Source of the DNA: Prorocentrum cordatum
Lineage: Eukaryota; Sar; Dinophyceae; Prorocentrales; Prorocentraceae
Direction: 5' to 3'
Assembly (NCBI GenBank): GCA_963575745.1
Contig: CAUYUJ010014205.1
Span: 252,501-316,500 of the forward strand
DNA: 64,000 bases
A program made the translations under genes and the position numbers. Below the pieces are notes generated by a model. It was given only the letters and a program-made list of their open reading frames with translations. It searched no databases and was not told the origin of the DNA. Below, one piece after another: positions 1 through 9,334 of this stretch (its first letter is position 1; each line of letters starts with the position of its first letter).

Positions 1-1
1 G

Positions 2-3000
2 GGAGGCACAGCATTCCTGGTTCCGCTGGCAGATCGTGATCAGGAGGACCCTCAGGTGCATTTTGACCATCAGATATTGGCCGCGGGAAGGGTGGCCCTT
101 CTCACAATATACAACTCCGCTGACAACTTCACGATGAAGATCTTGAACGTACACAACTTCGAGTTGGACATCGTTGCCCAGTCCAAGATTGCGCACTCTT
201 GGAAGGAAATGGTCCAATGGAATATTGAGAGCCCTGTTACTAGAGCGTTTGTGGCTGCTGGAGATTTCAATGTCAAGTCAGGTCCTACGCGTAGCTACAC
301 CGATCCTGTTTCTCGGACATTTTCGCCAGGAACCCTGCCTGCTGAGACAGCCCGAGGCACTCAACCTTTGCAAGCGTTCTGGGAAAGACTCTTTGCGATG
401 GTTACGGAGATCTCCACTGACTGTCCCACGCATTACTGCAGAGATACGTCCACGGCGGCTACACTGGATAGGTTCTTCATTGCCATCCCAGCGTACTACT
501 TGCTCGACGTAGAGGTGATCGCGGAGGTGGATATTGATGCTGCCGCTATCTCGGACTCCAGGCTCAGCGACCACACACCGATCACCCTGCATCTTAGGGA
601 TCGAACCCGCCAGAGTGAGCAGACGGGCATACCTGAGCACGTATTTCGAGATCCTCGCTATGGTGAAATTCTTGGTCAGCTTCTTGATGCTGCACAACTA
701 CATCGATTTCCCGCGGTCTATCAGTGGAGATGCATGAAGGACTTCATGTCTGAGGCGGCACGCCAAGTCCGCAATGAGTTGCAGCGCATGCCGATCTCCG
801 CCAAGGACCCTCGTGCCAAGGGGGGGCGCCTCATCACGCTCCGAGCTATTTCGCGATGTGTCTGGCGCAACGATGTGGGCACCGCCTACAAGCTGATGGC
901 CACCACGGCCGACGGCGCGCGCTTCCTGGCCGTCTCCAACGGCTGCGTCGAGCTCGGCGAGCGGCAAGAGTTCGGCGCCCTGATGCGTGCCATCAACTTC
1001 GACTACCAGCAGAGGGAGGCCAGGCTTGCCGAAAGCAGAGCATCCAAGGGGGAGGGAGCGGTGGTTGAGGATGAGAGACGAGCGGCGCGGATGCATAAGC
1101 GACGAGCGTCGTTGTGGGCCCCCAAGGCTCGTCGTCTCGTCCTTGCGGGGATAAAGCCCGAGAGCCTTCAGCACTCTCCAGTAGCCCGGGACCCCGAAAA
1201 TATCGCCGCCGCCCTGACCTCCCACTGGAAGCCCATCTTCGGTGCGAAACTAGTCCAGGAGGAGCCCCTTCAGGAGTATCTTGATCGAGTTGCCCCACAG
1301 CGTCCCCTACTACCTCTTAGACTTCCTACAGAAGGTGATTTAGGACGTGCTCTCAGATGTGCTCGACGTTCGGCCCCTGGACCCGACCAGCTTTCGTACA
1401 CGGCCTGGAAAGCTCGCCCAGAACAACTAGCAGTGCTACACAATCTCATGACTTATCTGTTTGGAGGCCACGCAGTCCCCATGGAGCTTAACGACAGCCT
1501 CTTCGCGTTTCTCCCTAAAGGCTCGGAGCCCGAAGATGCCCAAGGATGTGTTCGGTCACCTGCAAAGGTCCGCCCTCTTAGCCTCAGGAACACGGACACT
1601 AAAATAATGGCCTCTGCTGCTAACTTTCAGATCCGTCAGGTGGCCCAACAAAGCGCCCATGAGTCCCAACAAGGCTTCATCCCAGGCCGTAACTTCCTGT
1701 CGAATATCGTCATGCTGGATGTCGAGGCCCGTAAGGCGAGCATCAACCCAGAGGCTGCCCAGGACCTTCCGATCTTCGCCGCCTACGATGTGGAGGCGGC
1801 CTTCCCGTCCCTTGGCCATCAGTGGCTGTTCGAGATCCTGAGTAGGACTGGGCTCCCGACAGGCTTCCTCCATTTCATTCGTGCCCTCTACTTCCTCCCT
1901 AGAGGCTTCGCTCGGATCCAAAATCAAATCGTCTTTTTATTTCATCTTTGCTCTGGAGTTCTCCAGGGCTGCCCCTTGTCAGGCTCGCTGTGGGCTTTGG
2001 CAATGGATCCGATCCTTAGATGCCTACATGCTGCGACTCAGCTCCCGAGGGCGAGGCACCACAAGGGATCTTTGGGTGGGTGTGCGGACGACGTGGGGAT
2101 GGTGATGCCTCGCCTTCAGGACCTCGTCCCTGTGGCCAAAGTCTTTCAGGACGTCGAGCGTTTAGCGTGCCTCAGGCTTCAAGGAGCCAAATGCGTCCTG
2201 GTACCCCTGTGGACCGAGTGCACGCCTGAAGTCCAGGACACGGTCCGAAACGAGCTCCGTCGGTTGATTCCTGAATGGGCCAATTTTAAAATCGCTGGCC
2301 ACACGACTTATCTTGGGGTCGAAATGGGTCCCGAGGCAATTCTCAGTATGATTTGGGCCCCAGCAGCGGAGAAGTGGTGGACGCGTACAGCTGCGCTACC
2401 GCAATCAGGGGCTGCGCCGTCTGTTCTGTCATTGTTGTACAACACGACCGCCCTCTCGACCCTTTCGTATCTTGCCCAGCTCTTTCCGATCCCTGCCATG
2501 ATTCGTAAGCTAGAGCAACAGGCATTGCACAAGCTGCTCAGGCTCCCGCCCAACAGCCTCAGCCTTGCCGATCTGAATGCGCTCCCATCGTTTTTAGCCA
2601 TTGCCCCGTCCTCTGTGCAGCTGCTTGGCTGGGCTAGTGCATGGCGAACGTCGTTTCGCACGCTGAATCATGTTTGGCAGAGAGCGTTGTCCAGCCTGAA
2701 GCAGCATGCGCAGGACAACGCTACCATCGTTCGCATTATTGCAGGAAAGTTCTCTGCGCCGTGCTGGCGGCGACCATTTTCAATCGCCCAATTCTTAGAA
2801 CGTTCAAGGCTGCCGCCTCCCCGCTTCCCTAGTGCAGCTGGGTGGCAAGCTGCATTTCGAGCAGCGCGCGAGCACACCACGCGCGCGGAGCAGGAAGCCC
2901 ATCGCCCTCATCCGCAGAGGGTATTTACACGCACGCTCCGCCCATCCGCCTTTCCCGATTCCTTTCCTATCACTCTTGGCAAGAGGCTGCTCGCTTGGCA

Positions 3001-3469
3001 AGTAGAGATTCCTGGGGGGCTGAGGTCGGTGGTCGGGAGGTGGGCTTCATGCAAAACTTGCCTTGCGACCCTCAAGCCATCCTGGCAGTGGAGCATTTTC
3101 AAAACGCTGTGCGGCGCGTGGACGACCACCCACAGGCTCCATATCGGGCACCCCCCAACCAGCTGCGTCTGGGGGTGCACAGCCCCAGATGCGATCGCAC
3201 ACTATTTGAACTGCCCAAGACTATATTACCATTGCGCCTGCCACCCTGCATGGGCACGCAGGCACTTTCCAGCCAGCCCGCTCACTCTCCTTGGCCTCGG
3301 GGAGGAGAGCGATTATCAGATCGAAGGCGCCGAGCTCAGTCGAGCCGAGTGCCTCAAGGCGACAGCCCTCGCTTTCCAGATGTACCACAAAGCGCCGAGA
3401 GCGCAAACTATGACTTTACAGCAGGCCATCGACATTCGAGGTGCCGCCGAATTGGCACTCGAAAGATAA
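2..3469 (+). CDS. LINE retrotransposon ORF2 (endonuclease-RT-zinc knuckle), 5' cut by window edge
   Basis: Reverse transcriptase polyprotein of a non-LTR retrotransposon, which copies element RNA into a nicked chromosomal target. The frame is open from base 2, so the GTG at 56 is not a real start and the protein continues to the left of the window. Domains in order: C-terminal part of an endonuclease/exonuclease/phosphatase (EEP) fold, with GDFNV near 260 and SDHTPI near 570; reverse transcriptase with motif A (YDVEAAF, near 1785), motif B (LQGCPLSG, near 1965) and motif C (CADDVGM, near 2085); then a thumb/connection region and a C-x3-C-x8-H-x4-C zinc knuckle (CVWGC...HYLNC, near 3165). No RNase H follows, unlike the LINE at 50.4 kb, so this is probably another clade. 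There are about 1150 codons without stop or frameshift, which is exceptional in this window. Family certain; activity is inference. Confidence 0.9.
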   Translation, partial: GGTAFLVPLADRDQEDPQVHFDHQILAAGRVALLTIYNSADNFTMKILNVHNFELDIVAQSKIAHSWKEMVQWNIESPVTRAFVAAGDFNVKSGPTRSYTDPVSRTFSPGTLPAETARGTQPLQAFWERLFAMVTEISTDCPTHYCRDTSTAATLDRFFIAIPAYYLLDVEVIAEVDIDAAAISDSRLSDHTPITLHLRDRTRQSEQTGIPEHVFRDPRYGEILGQLLDAAQLHRFPAVYQWRCMKDFMSEAARQVRNELQRMPISAKDPRAKGGRLITLRAISRCVWRNDVGTAYKLMATTADGARFLAVSNGCVELGERQEFGALMRAINFDYQQREARLAESRASKGEGAVVEDERRAARMHKRRASLWAPKARRLVLAGIKPESLQHSPVARDPENIAAALTSHWKPIFGAKLVQEEPLQEYLDRVAPQRPLLPLRLPTEGDLGRALRCARRSAPGPDQLSYTAWKARPEQLAVLHNLMTYLFGGHAVPMELNDSLFAFLPKGSEPEDAQGCVRSPAKVRPLSLRNTDTKIMASAANFQIRQVAQQSAHESQQGFIPGRNFLSNIVMLDVEARKASINPEAAQDLPIFAAYDVEAAFPSLGHQWLFEILSRTGLPTGFLHFIRALYFLPRGFARIQNQIVFLFHLCSGVLQGCPLSGSLWALAMDPILRCLHAATQLPRARHHKGSLGGCADDVGMVMPRLQDLVPVAKVFQDVERLACLRLQGAKCVLVPLWTECTPEVQDTVRNELRRLIPEWANFKIAGHTTYLGVEMGPEAILSMIWAPAAEKWWTRTAALPQSGAAPSVLSLLYNTTALSTLSYLAQLFPIPAMIRKLEQQALHKLLRLPPNSLSLADLNALPSFLAIAPSSVQLLGWASAWRTSFRTLNHVWQRALSSLKQHAQDNATIVRIIAGKFSAPCWRRPFSIAQFLERSRLPPPRFPSAAGWQAAFRAAREHTTRAEQEAHRPHPQRVFTRTLRPSAFPDSFPITLGKRLLAWQVEIPGGLRSVVGRWASCKTCLATLKPSWQWSIFKTLCGAWTTTHRLHIGHPPTSCVWGCTAPDAIAHYLNCPRLYYHCACHPAWARRHFPASPLTLLGLGEESDYQIEGAELSRAECLKATALAFQMYHKAPRAQTMTLQQAIDIRGAAELALER

Positions 3470-3912
3470 GCACGCGCCCTCATCCTGATTTGGGTGGGGC
3501 CGGCGTTTCTTTGATTGGGGTGGGGTGGGTGTTTTGGATTTTGTATTTGTGTGGGGTGGGGATCTTTCACAGTCCGCTGCACGTGGACGCAGCAGCACTT
3601 GTACGGTGAGCTGCTCCCGTCCTGCTGCTGCCCTGTCCCGCGCTCTCTTCTCTTGTGGGGTGGGGGGATGGAGTTTATGGAGGTGGATGGGGAGTCTCGA
3701 GAGTGTTTCGCTCTTCGCTTGCTCACTTGGACTGCTCGCCTGTCTCTGTGGGCTCCACTGGTGGCGTAAGTGGCAACGGGGTAGGCTACCCCTCGGGAGG
3801 TCGAAAAAGACCCCAGCGCCACCCAGTGGGAGCCCACGCTCTCCCTCGGCCGACGCTCATGCGCTGGCCAGAGGTCGAGGTCGACAGACGAACCGTTCCC
3901 ATTGGTTACGTC
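3470..3912. other. Post-LINE non-coding stretch
   Basis: Sequence after the LINE stop codon, rich in G and T (GGGGTGGGG-type runs near 3520-3560 and 3655-3670). It may be the element's 3' untranslated region. No poly(A) tail or tandem 3' terminal repeat is evident before the TCC tract. Overlapping ORFs here are short or shadows. Confidence 0.4.
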
Positions 3913-3913
3913 G

Positions 3914-4093
3914 GCTCCTCCTCCTCCTCCTCCTCCTCCTCCTCCCCCCTCCTCCCCCTCCTCCTTCTCTTTCTCCTTCTCCTCCTCCTCCTCCTCCTCC
4001 TCCTCCTCCTCCTCCTCTCCTCCTCCTCCTCCTCCTCCCCCTCCTCCTCCTCCTCCTCCTCCTCCTCCTCCCCTCCTCCTCCTCCTCCTCCTC
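3914..4093. repeat. (TCC)n microsatellite
   Basis: About 180 bp of TCC/CTC trinucleotide with a few CCCC and TTCT interruptions. It is a polypyrimidine tract on the plus strand. Apparent poly-Ser, poly-Leu, poly-Pro or poly-Glu ORFs across it are artefacts of the repeat. Confidence 0.95.
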
Positions 4094-4112
4094 TGCTCAA
4101 GAAATTGTTTAC

Positions 4113-5040
4113 ATTTCGCAAACCTCACCGGCCCATTCAGAAACCCTGTCCATGAGAGTTGTCGGGGAATGGAGAGAAGAGACACATATTGCGAAACAGA
4201 GCGTGCGAGGAGAGGAGGGGAAGGAGAGTGCCGAGCCATCTTGGAGGCTGCATATCATGGAGAATCAGAGACCTTCTTGGAGCTACGGGGGGTCATAGTC
4301 GGGCTCTTTGGGGGGCATCTTGGGGCCCTCTCGGGGCTCTTTGGGGGGTCTCGGGGTCCTCGTGTGGCTCTTTCGGGGCGCTTCGGCAGCCTTGGGGCCC
4401 TCGTGGGGCCCTGTTGGGGCTGAGCCCCAAGAGAGCTCCAGGAGCTCTCTCGGGGCCCTCTTGGGAGCTATGGAGCGCCTCCTGGGGCCATCTTGCAGAC
4501 CATCGATCAAAGGATGGGGGTTCCTCGATTCGCCTCCCCCCTCAGGGGGGCCATCAAAATAGCCTCTTGGAGCGCTCTTGGGGCCCTCTTGGGCCCTTCT
4601 TCGAGCTTTCGCGGGCCATCTTAGGGCCATCTTGAGTTTTGAAGCGCATCGGAAGCGAAGAGGCGAAAAGGCAAGAATCAGCGCTTTTCCTTGGGTTGGT
4701 GAAGGAGTTTGGCTTCTCGGGGAGGTCCTGAGGGGTCGCCAAAAACACTTGGATTTGTTTTGTGGCCTTTGTGGGGCCTCTTGGAGGCATGTTGTTAGCT
4801 ATCTTGGGCCACGTTGGGCTATCTGGAGCGATCTTGGAGGCCATTTTGGGATTTCTGAGGCCCTCTAGGAGCCATCTTGGGCCATCATGGACGCTCCAAC
4901 CCCTCGCGACCCCCCCCCCGTCCAGGTCCAGTATAGGGGAGGGGTAAACCTCTCCCCGAAGGGGAAGAAGGGGTTGTGGAAAAGGAAAGAACGACACCGT
5001 TAGACCACCTGTCGCCCAGAGGGCTGGTGGGACTTAGGCT
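4113..5040 (+). mobile_element. Element A, copy 1 (TIR-bearing non-autonomous repeat)
   Basis: First of three copies of an approximately 0.9-1.0 kb repeat (others at 5806 and 46199). The left end carries a degenerate terminal inverted repeat (CTCACCGGCCC at 4124-4134) followed by CATTCAGAAACCCTGTCCATGA, given here in two parts: CATTCAGAAACC and CTGTCCATGA. The middle is a block of short CTTGGGGCC-type repeats containing an ATCGATCAAA box near 4502. Near the right end is a hairpin, CTCCCCGAAGGGGAAG (4953-4968). The right terminus is GGGCTGGTGGGA (5021-5032), the inverse of the CCCACCAGCCC left end seen in copies 2 and 3. No coding capacity. This resembles a MITE or foldback element; the class is inference. 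Confidence 0.65.
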
Positions 5041-5357
5041 CGAGCACCATTGTGGCAATACGATTCCCCGCAACCGCGCCTCCCCGCGGTGCTTGGGGGG
5101 CCGCACGCTTCCCGTCCATACCTTTCTCGGATACGCAGTTGTGTTGGCGAAGGCGGCTCTCTGTTCACGAGCGTCCACGGCCAGACCGTGGAGCACGTGC
5201 GCATGATGCAGCACTTCTGAGTACAAACACAAGATCCAGAGTAGTGCGACAAGCGTTCCAGGCCAGTGAAGGCGTACAAGCCATAGCCGATCAATGCAGG
5301 CGGAGGCAGTCGGCACCTGAGCGACCTGTATAGTGTTTCCAAACGAGGAGCTCACCA
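5041..5357. other. Unassigned
   Basis: No gene or strong repeat recognised. A CAGCAG at 5352-5357 could be a splice acceptor for the coding-like stretch that follows, but this cannot be proven. Confidence 0.3.
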
Positions 5358-5805
5358 GCAGGACGTGGCGAGCGCCGTGCAGGCGGTCACGTCGGCCATG
5401 GCGCTGTTCTTTGATCCGATCAGCAAGCAGGTCTTGGCGCAGCAGATCGCGGCCACTCAGAGAGCGGCGGCCAAGCCAACAGCCCCAGAGGTGCCAGCAG
5501 CAGAGACGGCGCGCTGCGCTAACTTCGCGTGGCGAGACGCATCGCTGGAACACTCAGGCTGCTACGTATCCAGATGCCAGGAGAACCTGCAGAAGGCTCT
5601 GACCAAGGAGGAAGAAGAGGAGGAGGAGGAGGAGGAGGAGGAGGCGCAGGAGGAGGAGGAGGAGGAGAAGGGAGAGGAGAAGGAGGAGGAGGAGGAGGAG
5701 GAGGAGGCCGCCCGCGCGCTCGCTCTTGCCGAGATCAACAAAAGCACGCCGGCGGTGGCGTTGGCGCGCGAGGCGGGCGTCGTCTCGGCTCAATTGAATT
5801 CTAAA
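5358..5805 (+). pseudogene. Coiled-coil, retroelement ORF1-like fragment with a GAG-tract expansion
   Basis: An open frame of about 150 codons (ATG at 5365 region). The N-terminal 80 residues have ordinary composition, with Ala/Gln-rich helix-like segments such as MASAVQAVTSAMALFF. A Glu-rich stretch then encoded by (GAG)n, about 5608-5708, is followed by AARALALAEINKS. The frame runs directly into element A copy 2. The next coding-like sequence, beyond that element, is also a LINE ORF1-like coiled-coil region, so this may be the left part of the same LINE. Not recognised at family level; a host exon is possible. Confidence 0.35.
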
Positions 5806-6720
5806 CGCTTCGCGTATCCCCACCAGCCCGTCCAGAAATGAGCCCCAGGGGAGTGGAGGTGATGAGGGAAGCGGGGGAGCGTGCAGAAAAGCAAAGGGCG
5901 GGGTAAGCCGCCATATACCCCAAGAGGGGGAGGATGTAGGAGGAGTCGTCGTCGTCGGAGTAGGAGGAGGAAGAGGAGGAGCAGCAGGAGGAGCAGGAGG
6001 AGGAGGGGGAGGGAGGAGGAGGAGGAGGAGGAGGAGGAGGAGGAGAGGAGGAGGAGGAGGAGGAAGATGAGGAGGAGGAGATGGAGGAGGCGAGGACGGG
6101 AGGACGAAAGGAGGAAGGAGGAGGAGAGGAGGAGAGGAGGAGGAGGAGGAGGAGGAGGAGGGAGGAGGAGGGAGAGGGAGGAGTGAGAGGAGGAGGAGGA
6201 GGAGGAGGAGGAGGAGAGGAGGAGGAGGAGGAGGAGGAGGACAATGGCGAGCTTGGGGGCCTCTTGGGCCGTCTTTGGGGCCTCTTGGCGGTCCTGGGGG
6301 CCTCTTGCGTATCTCGGGGAGCCTCTTGGGGCTTCTTGGGGGTCTCTTGGGGCCTCTTGGGGGTCTCTTGGGGGCCTCCTGGGGGCCTCTTGGGGCCATC
6401 TTGGGGCCATCTTGGGACCTCTTGGGGCCTCCTGGGCGCTTCTTGGGGCCATCTTGGAGGAGATATATCAAAGAAGGGGGGGGTTAATTAGCGTTGCCCC
6501 CCCAGGAGGCCAAAATGGGGCCAAAACCTTAGTAAAATCAATGATTTTGGCTTCCTCGCCGAGGCCATCTTGGACGCCCCAACGACCCGCGGACACCCCC
6601 GTCCAGGTCCAGGGGAGGGGGTAGGGGGAGGGGTAAACCCCTCCCCGAAGGGGAAGAAGGAGGGGTGGAAGAGGAAACGCTCTAAACCACCGACGCCCAG
6701 AGGGCTGGTGGGACTTCCTC
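5806..6720 (+). mobile_element. Element A, copy 2
   Basis: Begins at CGCTTCGCGTATCCCCACC (5806-5824), with the inverted-repeat core CCCCACCAGCCC at 5818-5829, and ends at GGGCTGGTGGGA (6702-6713). Inside are a long (GGA)n tract, CTTGGGGCC-type repeats, a block ATATATCAAAG near 6461 in the place of the ATCGATCAAA box of copies 1 and 3, and the hairpin CTCCCCGAAGGGGAAG at 6641-6656. It splits two coding-like fragments that may belong to one LINE. No protein is encoded. Confidence 0.7.
5940..6240. repeat. (GGA)n tract inside element A copy 2
   Basis: About 300 bp of imperfect GGA repeats, purine on the plus strand, with GTCGTC interruptions at the left. Element A copy 3 and the array C units carry GGA at the equivalent place, so the tract looks like an expandable part of the element. 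Confidence 0.9.
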
Positions 6721-7474
6721 AGCCGCGACGGGTCCCAGCTCCAGCGCCGCGCCCGCGGAACCCATGATGAGCGTCACCTGGGACGAGGCTTTTTTCAAGC
6801 AGCTGAACACGTTGGACTGCACCCCGCAGAAGCGCGCCGAGGAGAAGGTGCCAGAGAGGGAGCTGTTGGCGGTTAGGGGGAGCGTCATCACCAAGGCCGA
6901 GCAGGTGGCCAAGTGGCGAGCGGATGTCCTGGCCCTCAGGCAGCAGGTCCAGGACAGGCCCATCAATGAACGCAAGATCGACGGCGAGGACGGCGGCGCC
7001 AGCACAGAGGGCGACGCGTCCATGGATGTCAGGCAGCAGACAGCTTCAGATTCGCATCGTCAGCATCAGCGGGCGCTTCAGTCGCACCGGCAGAGGGGCA
7101 GCCCATTCAGGAGACGATTCAGCAGGAGATGAAGCGCACCCGTCAGGCAGCAGCCCTGGGAGAGGAGGCGGCCAAGGCGGTGCCGAGCGGTGATGGTAAG
7201 TGATGTATTGCGACGGCAGCAACACAGCGGTACTTGCTGCCCGGAGTAGACTACGCCGCCTGATGTCTCTGCCCATCGTGCTGAAGATGAGGAGAAGTCT
7301 GTCAGCATATGCGTCAGCAACATCGCGATCCTAGGCAACGAGTCCTGGGGTTATCTGCGCAAGGGGTCCACCCTCACCAAGTACGAGTCTCGGATGGCAC
7401 GCGAGCCGACAACCCCGCGAGAGCAACGGGCAGGTCCACTTCGGAGGCGACGGCGGAGCGCGCCTACGATCACC
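6721..7474 (+). pseudogene. LINE fragment: ORF1-like coiled coil and start of endonuclease, broken by the DIRS-like insertion
   Basis: ATG at 6764 or 6767 opens a frame with a helical segment (MSVTWDEAFFKQLNTLD, then KAEQVAKWRADVLALRQQV). The open frame ends at 7132, but a coding-like stretch continues in another frame (QETIQQEMKRTRQAAALGEE, ending near 7195), so there is a frameshift. Near 7285-7400 another frame reads SVSICVSNIAILGNESWGYL, resembling the first strand of a LINE EEP endonuclease. The inferred continuation, with its C-terminal endonuclease motifs, lies at 14.76-15.04 kb on the far side of the DIRS-like element. Decayed; family assignment moderate. Confidence 0.5.
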
Positions 7475-7497
7475 GAGCGGGTTCCACTACTCGCAAA
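7475..7497 (+). repeat. Left terminal inverted repeat of the DIRS-like element
   Basis: The core GTTCCACTACTCGCAAA (7481-7497) is found reverse-complemented and perfect at 14612-14628. Including the preceding GAGCGG, 22 of 23 positions match. Confidence 0.75.
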
Positions 7498-7555
7498 ATG
7501 CCTATTCGCAAACGTCCGAAAAAACACATGTCTGTTTCGATGTAATTTCACATAC

Positions 7556-7588
7556 ATATGTATATATATATACACACACATATATATG
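7556..7588. repeat. AT/AC dinucleotide tract
   Basis: TATATATA/CACACA-type simple repeat just inside the left end of the DIRS-like element. A longer TATATA tract stands at the mirror position (14537-14573). Confidence 0.85.
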
Positions 7589-7634
7589 GTAGTTTTCACA
7601 ACTGAGGGCTAAGCAGAGGCAGAGGTCCGACGTA

Positions 7635-7657
7635 CTCATAATTTGGCTCTTAGTTTT
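7635..7657 (+). repeat. Direct repeat inside the DIRS-like element, left copy
   Basis: Perfect 23-bp direct repeat of 14325-14347 (core CATAATTTGGCTCTTAG). It lies 25 bp before the first ORF here and just after the methyltransferase region at the other copy. Such split direct repeats are known in PAT/Ngaro-type relatives of DIRS. Confidence 0.8.
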
Positions 7658-7681
7658 TGGGGGCCCCAGCGCCCGGCGTCC

Positions 7682-8065
7682 ATGATCTCCGCCCTCTGCG
7701 CGCTGGTGCCGGAGCTGGGGCGCAGCCTTGGCACGGGCCTCGCTGTCTGGGCGGCGCGCGGCGACCCTGCGGTCTGCCCCGTGTGCACCTGCGAGCCCAC
7801 CTTGCAGTGCCCCGACTTGCACTGCGACTGCTCGGGGCTGCGGGGTGGCTCCCAGTCGGGCCCCTCCACCGCGGTGCTGGTGGCCTGCGTGGTGGGTGCC
7901 ACTCTCGCTGGCGCCTCCGTCGGCGCTGCGGGCGCCTGGGCCGTCCTCCGCCTCCGCGGCCTTCCCGCCAGCCCGTCCGCTGGCCACGCCGAGCCCGACG
8001 AGCTGGGCGAGGAGGTTCGGGCGCAGGTGAGGGCGTTCCGTGAGCGCAAGCTCGCCCTGCAGTGA
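7682..8065 (+). CDS. ORF1 of DIRS-like element: small Cys-rich membrane protein, unknown function
   Basis: 127 codons from ATG 7682 (an in-frame TTG at 7643 is upstream, but ATG is preferred). The sequence shows a hydrophobic N-terminus (MISALCALVPELG), a compact cysteine cluster near residues 35-52 (CPVCTC...LQCPDLHCDC) that could bind metal, and one strong transmembrane segment around residues 60-90 (TAVLVACVVGATLAGASVG). The tail is charged and ends LALQ. The TGA stop overlaps the next ATG as TGATG. A membrane protein is not a usual DIRS component and I do not recognise the family. The frame is intact although the rest of the element is decayed. Confidence 0.6.
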   Translation: MISALCALVPELGRSLGTGLAVWAARGDPAVCPVCTCEPTLQCPDLHCDCSGLRGGSQSGPSTAVLVACVVGATLAGASVGAAGAWAVLRLRGLPASPSAGHAEPDELGEEVRAQVRAFRERKLALQ

Positions 8066-9334
8066 TGGCGGCGCCTGGTCCTCCAGCGCATCCCTCGCTC
8101 GCGGCGGCGGGCGTGGCCATCGGGGAGTTCATCGGGGTGCAGTACAGCGTCGCGGGCAGAGCGCTCATCCACGAGCGCGTCGTCGTGGCCTTGAACCCCG
8201 GTGCGCTTGGCACCGCGTCGATCATCACGGTGGACGGCGACGAGTATGAGGAGCAGCTTGTCGGCACAGCGGACGTGCGCAACTGGGACCTGCTGCCGGG
8301 CGGAGCACCTGGCGGGGTTTTCCCCTGGGCGCCCGCGGCGAGGTACTACCACTTCAGGGCCATCCCCACAGCGGCCGCGTTGACGGCTGCGGCTGGCCGC
8401 GCCTGCGCCCGCCAGGGCTTGGCGGCGCCTGCCGGGCCCGTAGTGCCCAACGTTGCGGGGAGGATGTTCGCGGTGGCCGCAACGGCGGCGCCGGCGGCGG
8501 GCGTCCCCGCCGCGCTGCCTGGCGCTGCACCTGGCCCGGAGGCCGGCGGCCTCGGCGCCCTCGTGGCCGCGCTCGGGGGGCAGGCCGGCGGAGCCGCTGA
8601 AGGCGCGCTCGCACCGGCGCCAGCTCCAGCTGCCGCCGCTGCTGCCTGCGGCCTTGCCGCCCCTGGGGCCGAGGGAGCCCTCCTCGCGCCGGCGGGCCCC
8701 GCTGCGTTGGCCGCGGCGCCGGCTGTGCCGGCGGCTGCCGCTGCCCCCGCCGCCGGCCCCCTCGCCGAGGGACTGGCGCCCGCGGGCCATAGGGTGATGC
8801 CGCCACCCGCCAGCCCCCGCGCTGCTGTGGGTGCTGCAGTATTTGGCACAGCGGTCAGGGACTCCGACGGCTCATCATCAGCGGTGGCTGGCAGAGACGG
8901 GGCTTGGTCCAGAGTCCCCAGGCGTGGAGATCCACCAGATGGGGTGCATGGTCCTCGAGTCGGCCGTCACCTATGACCAGGTGCACGCCGCGAACTTGGG
9001 GCATCTGGAGCTCATCGCTCGATCGGTGCAGGTGCAGGAGGAGCGCTACCGTGAGATGGTGGCCCCGAGCGAGCCTGGCGCTGCGGACCGCGCCGTCATG
9101 ATGGGCTCGCAGGAGCTCGACGGGGCTGTCTGCGTGTGCCCCGCATTGCGAGACCACCTCGCGCAGGAGCTGCAGCGGGAGATGGCGGTGGCGAAGGAGA
9201 GGAGGAAGGCGCGCGAGGAGCGCGCCCTCGCCAGGGGCGTGCCCGGCCAGCCTGGCGCAGGGCGCGGGAGGGGGAGACGGGGCGGCCGCGGCGGCCGGGG
9301 CGGCTCGCCCAACGCCGCCGGGGCCGATGCCTGA
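8065..9334 (+). pseudogene. Gag-like ORF of DIRS-like element, one frameshift
   Basis: Starts at ATG 8065, sharing bases with the ORF1 stop. Residues 1-110 are ordinary, globular-looking sequence (AIGEFIGVQYSVAGRAL, ARYYHFRAIPT). A long Ala/Pro/Gly-rich linker follows. The first frame stops at 8976, but coding quality moves to another frame around 8.9 kb (MGCMVLESAVTYDQVHAANL) with a helical, coiled-coil-like part (LAQELQREMAVAKERRKARE). The end is a basic Gly/Arg tail (RGRGRRGGRGGRGG) typical of nucleic-acid-binding gag C-termini. The TGA at 9332-9334 overlaps the ATG of the pol ORF at 9327 (ATGCCTGA). Gag role inferred from position and the basic tail. Confidence 0.6.
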
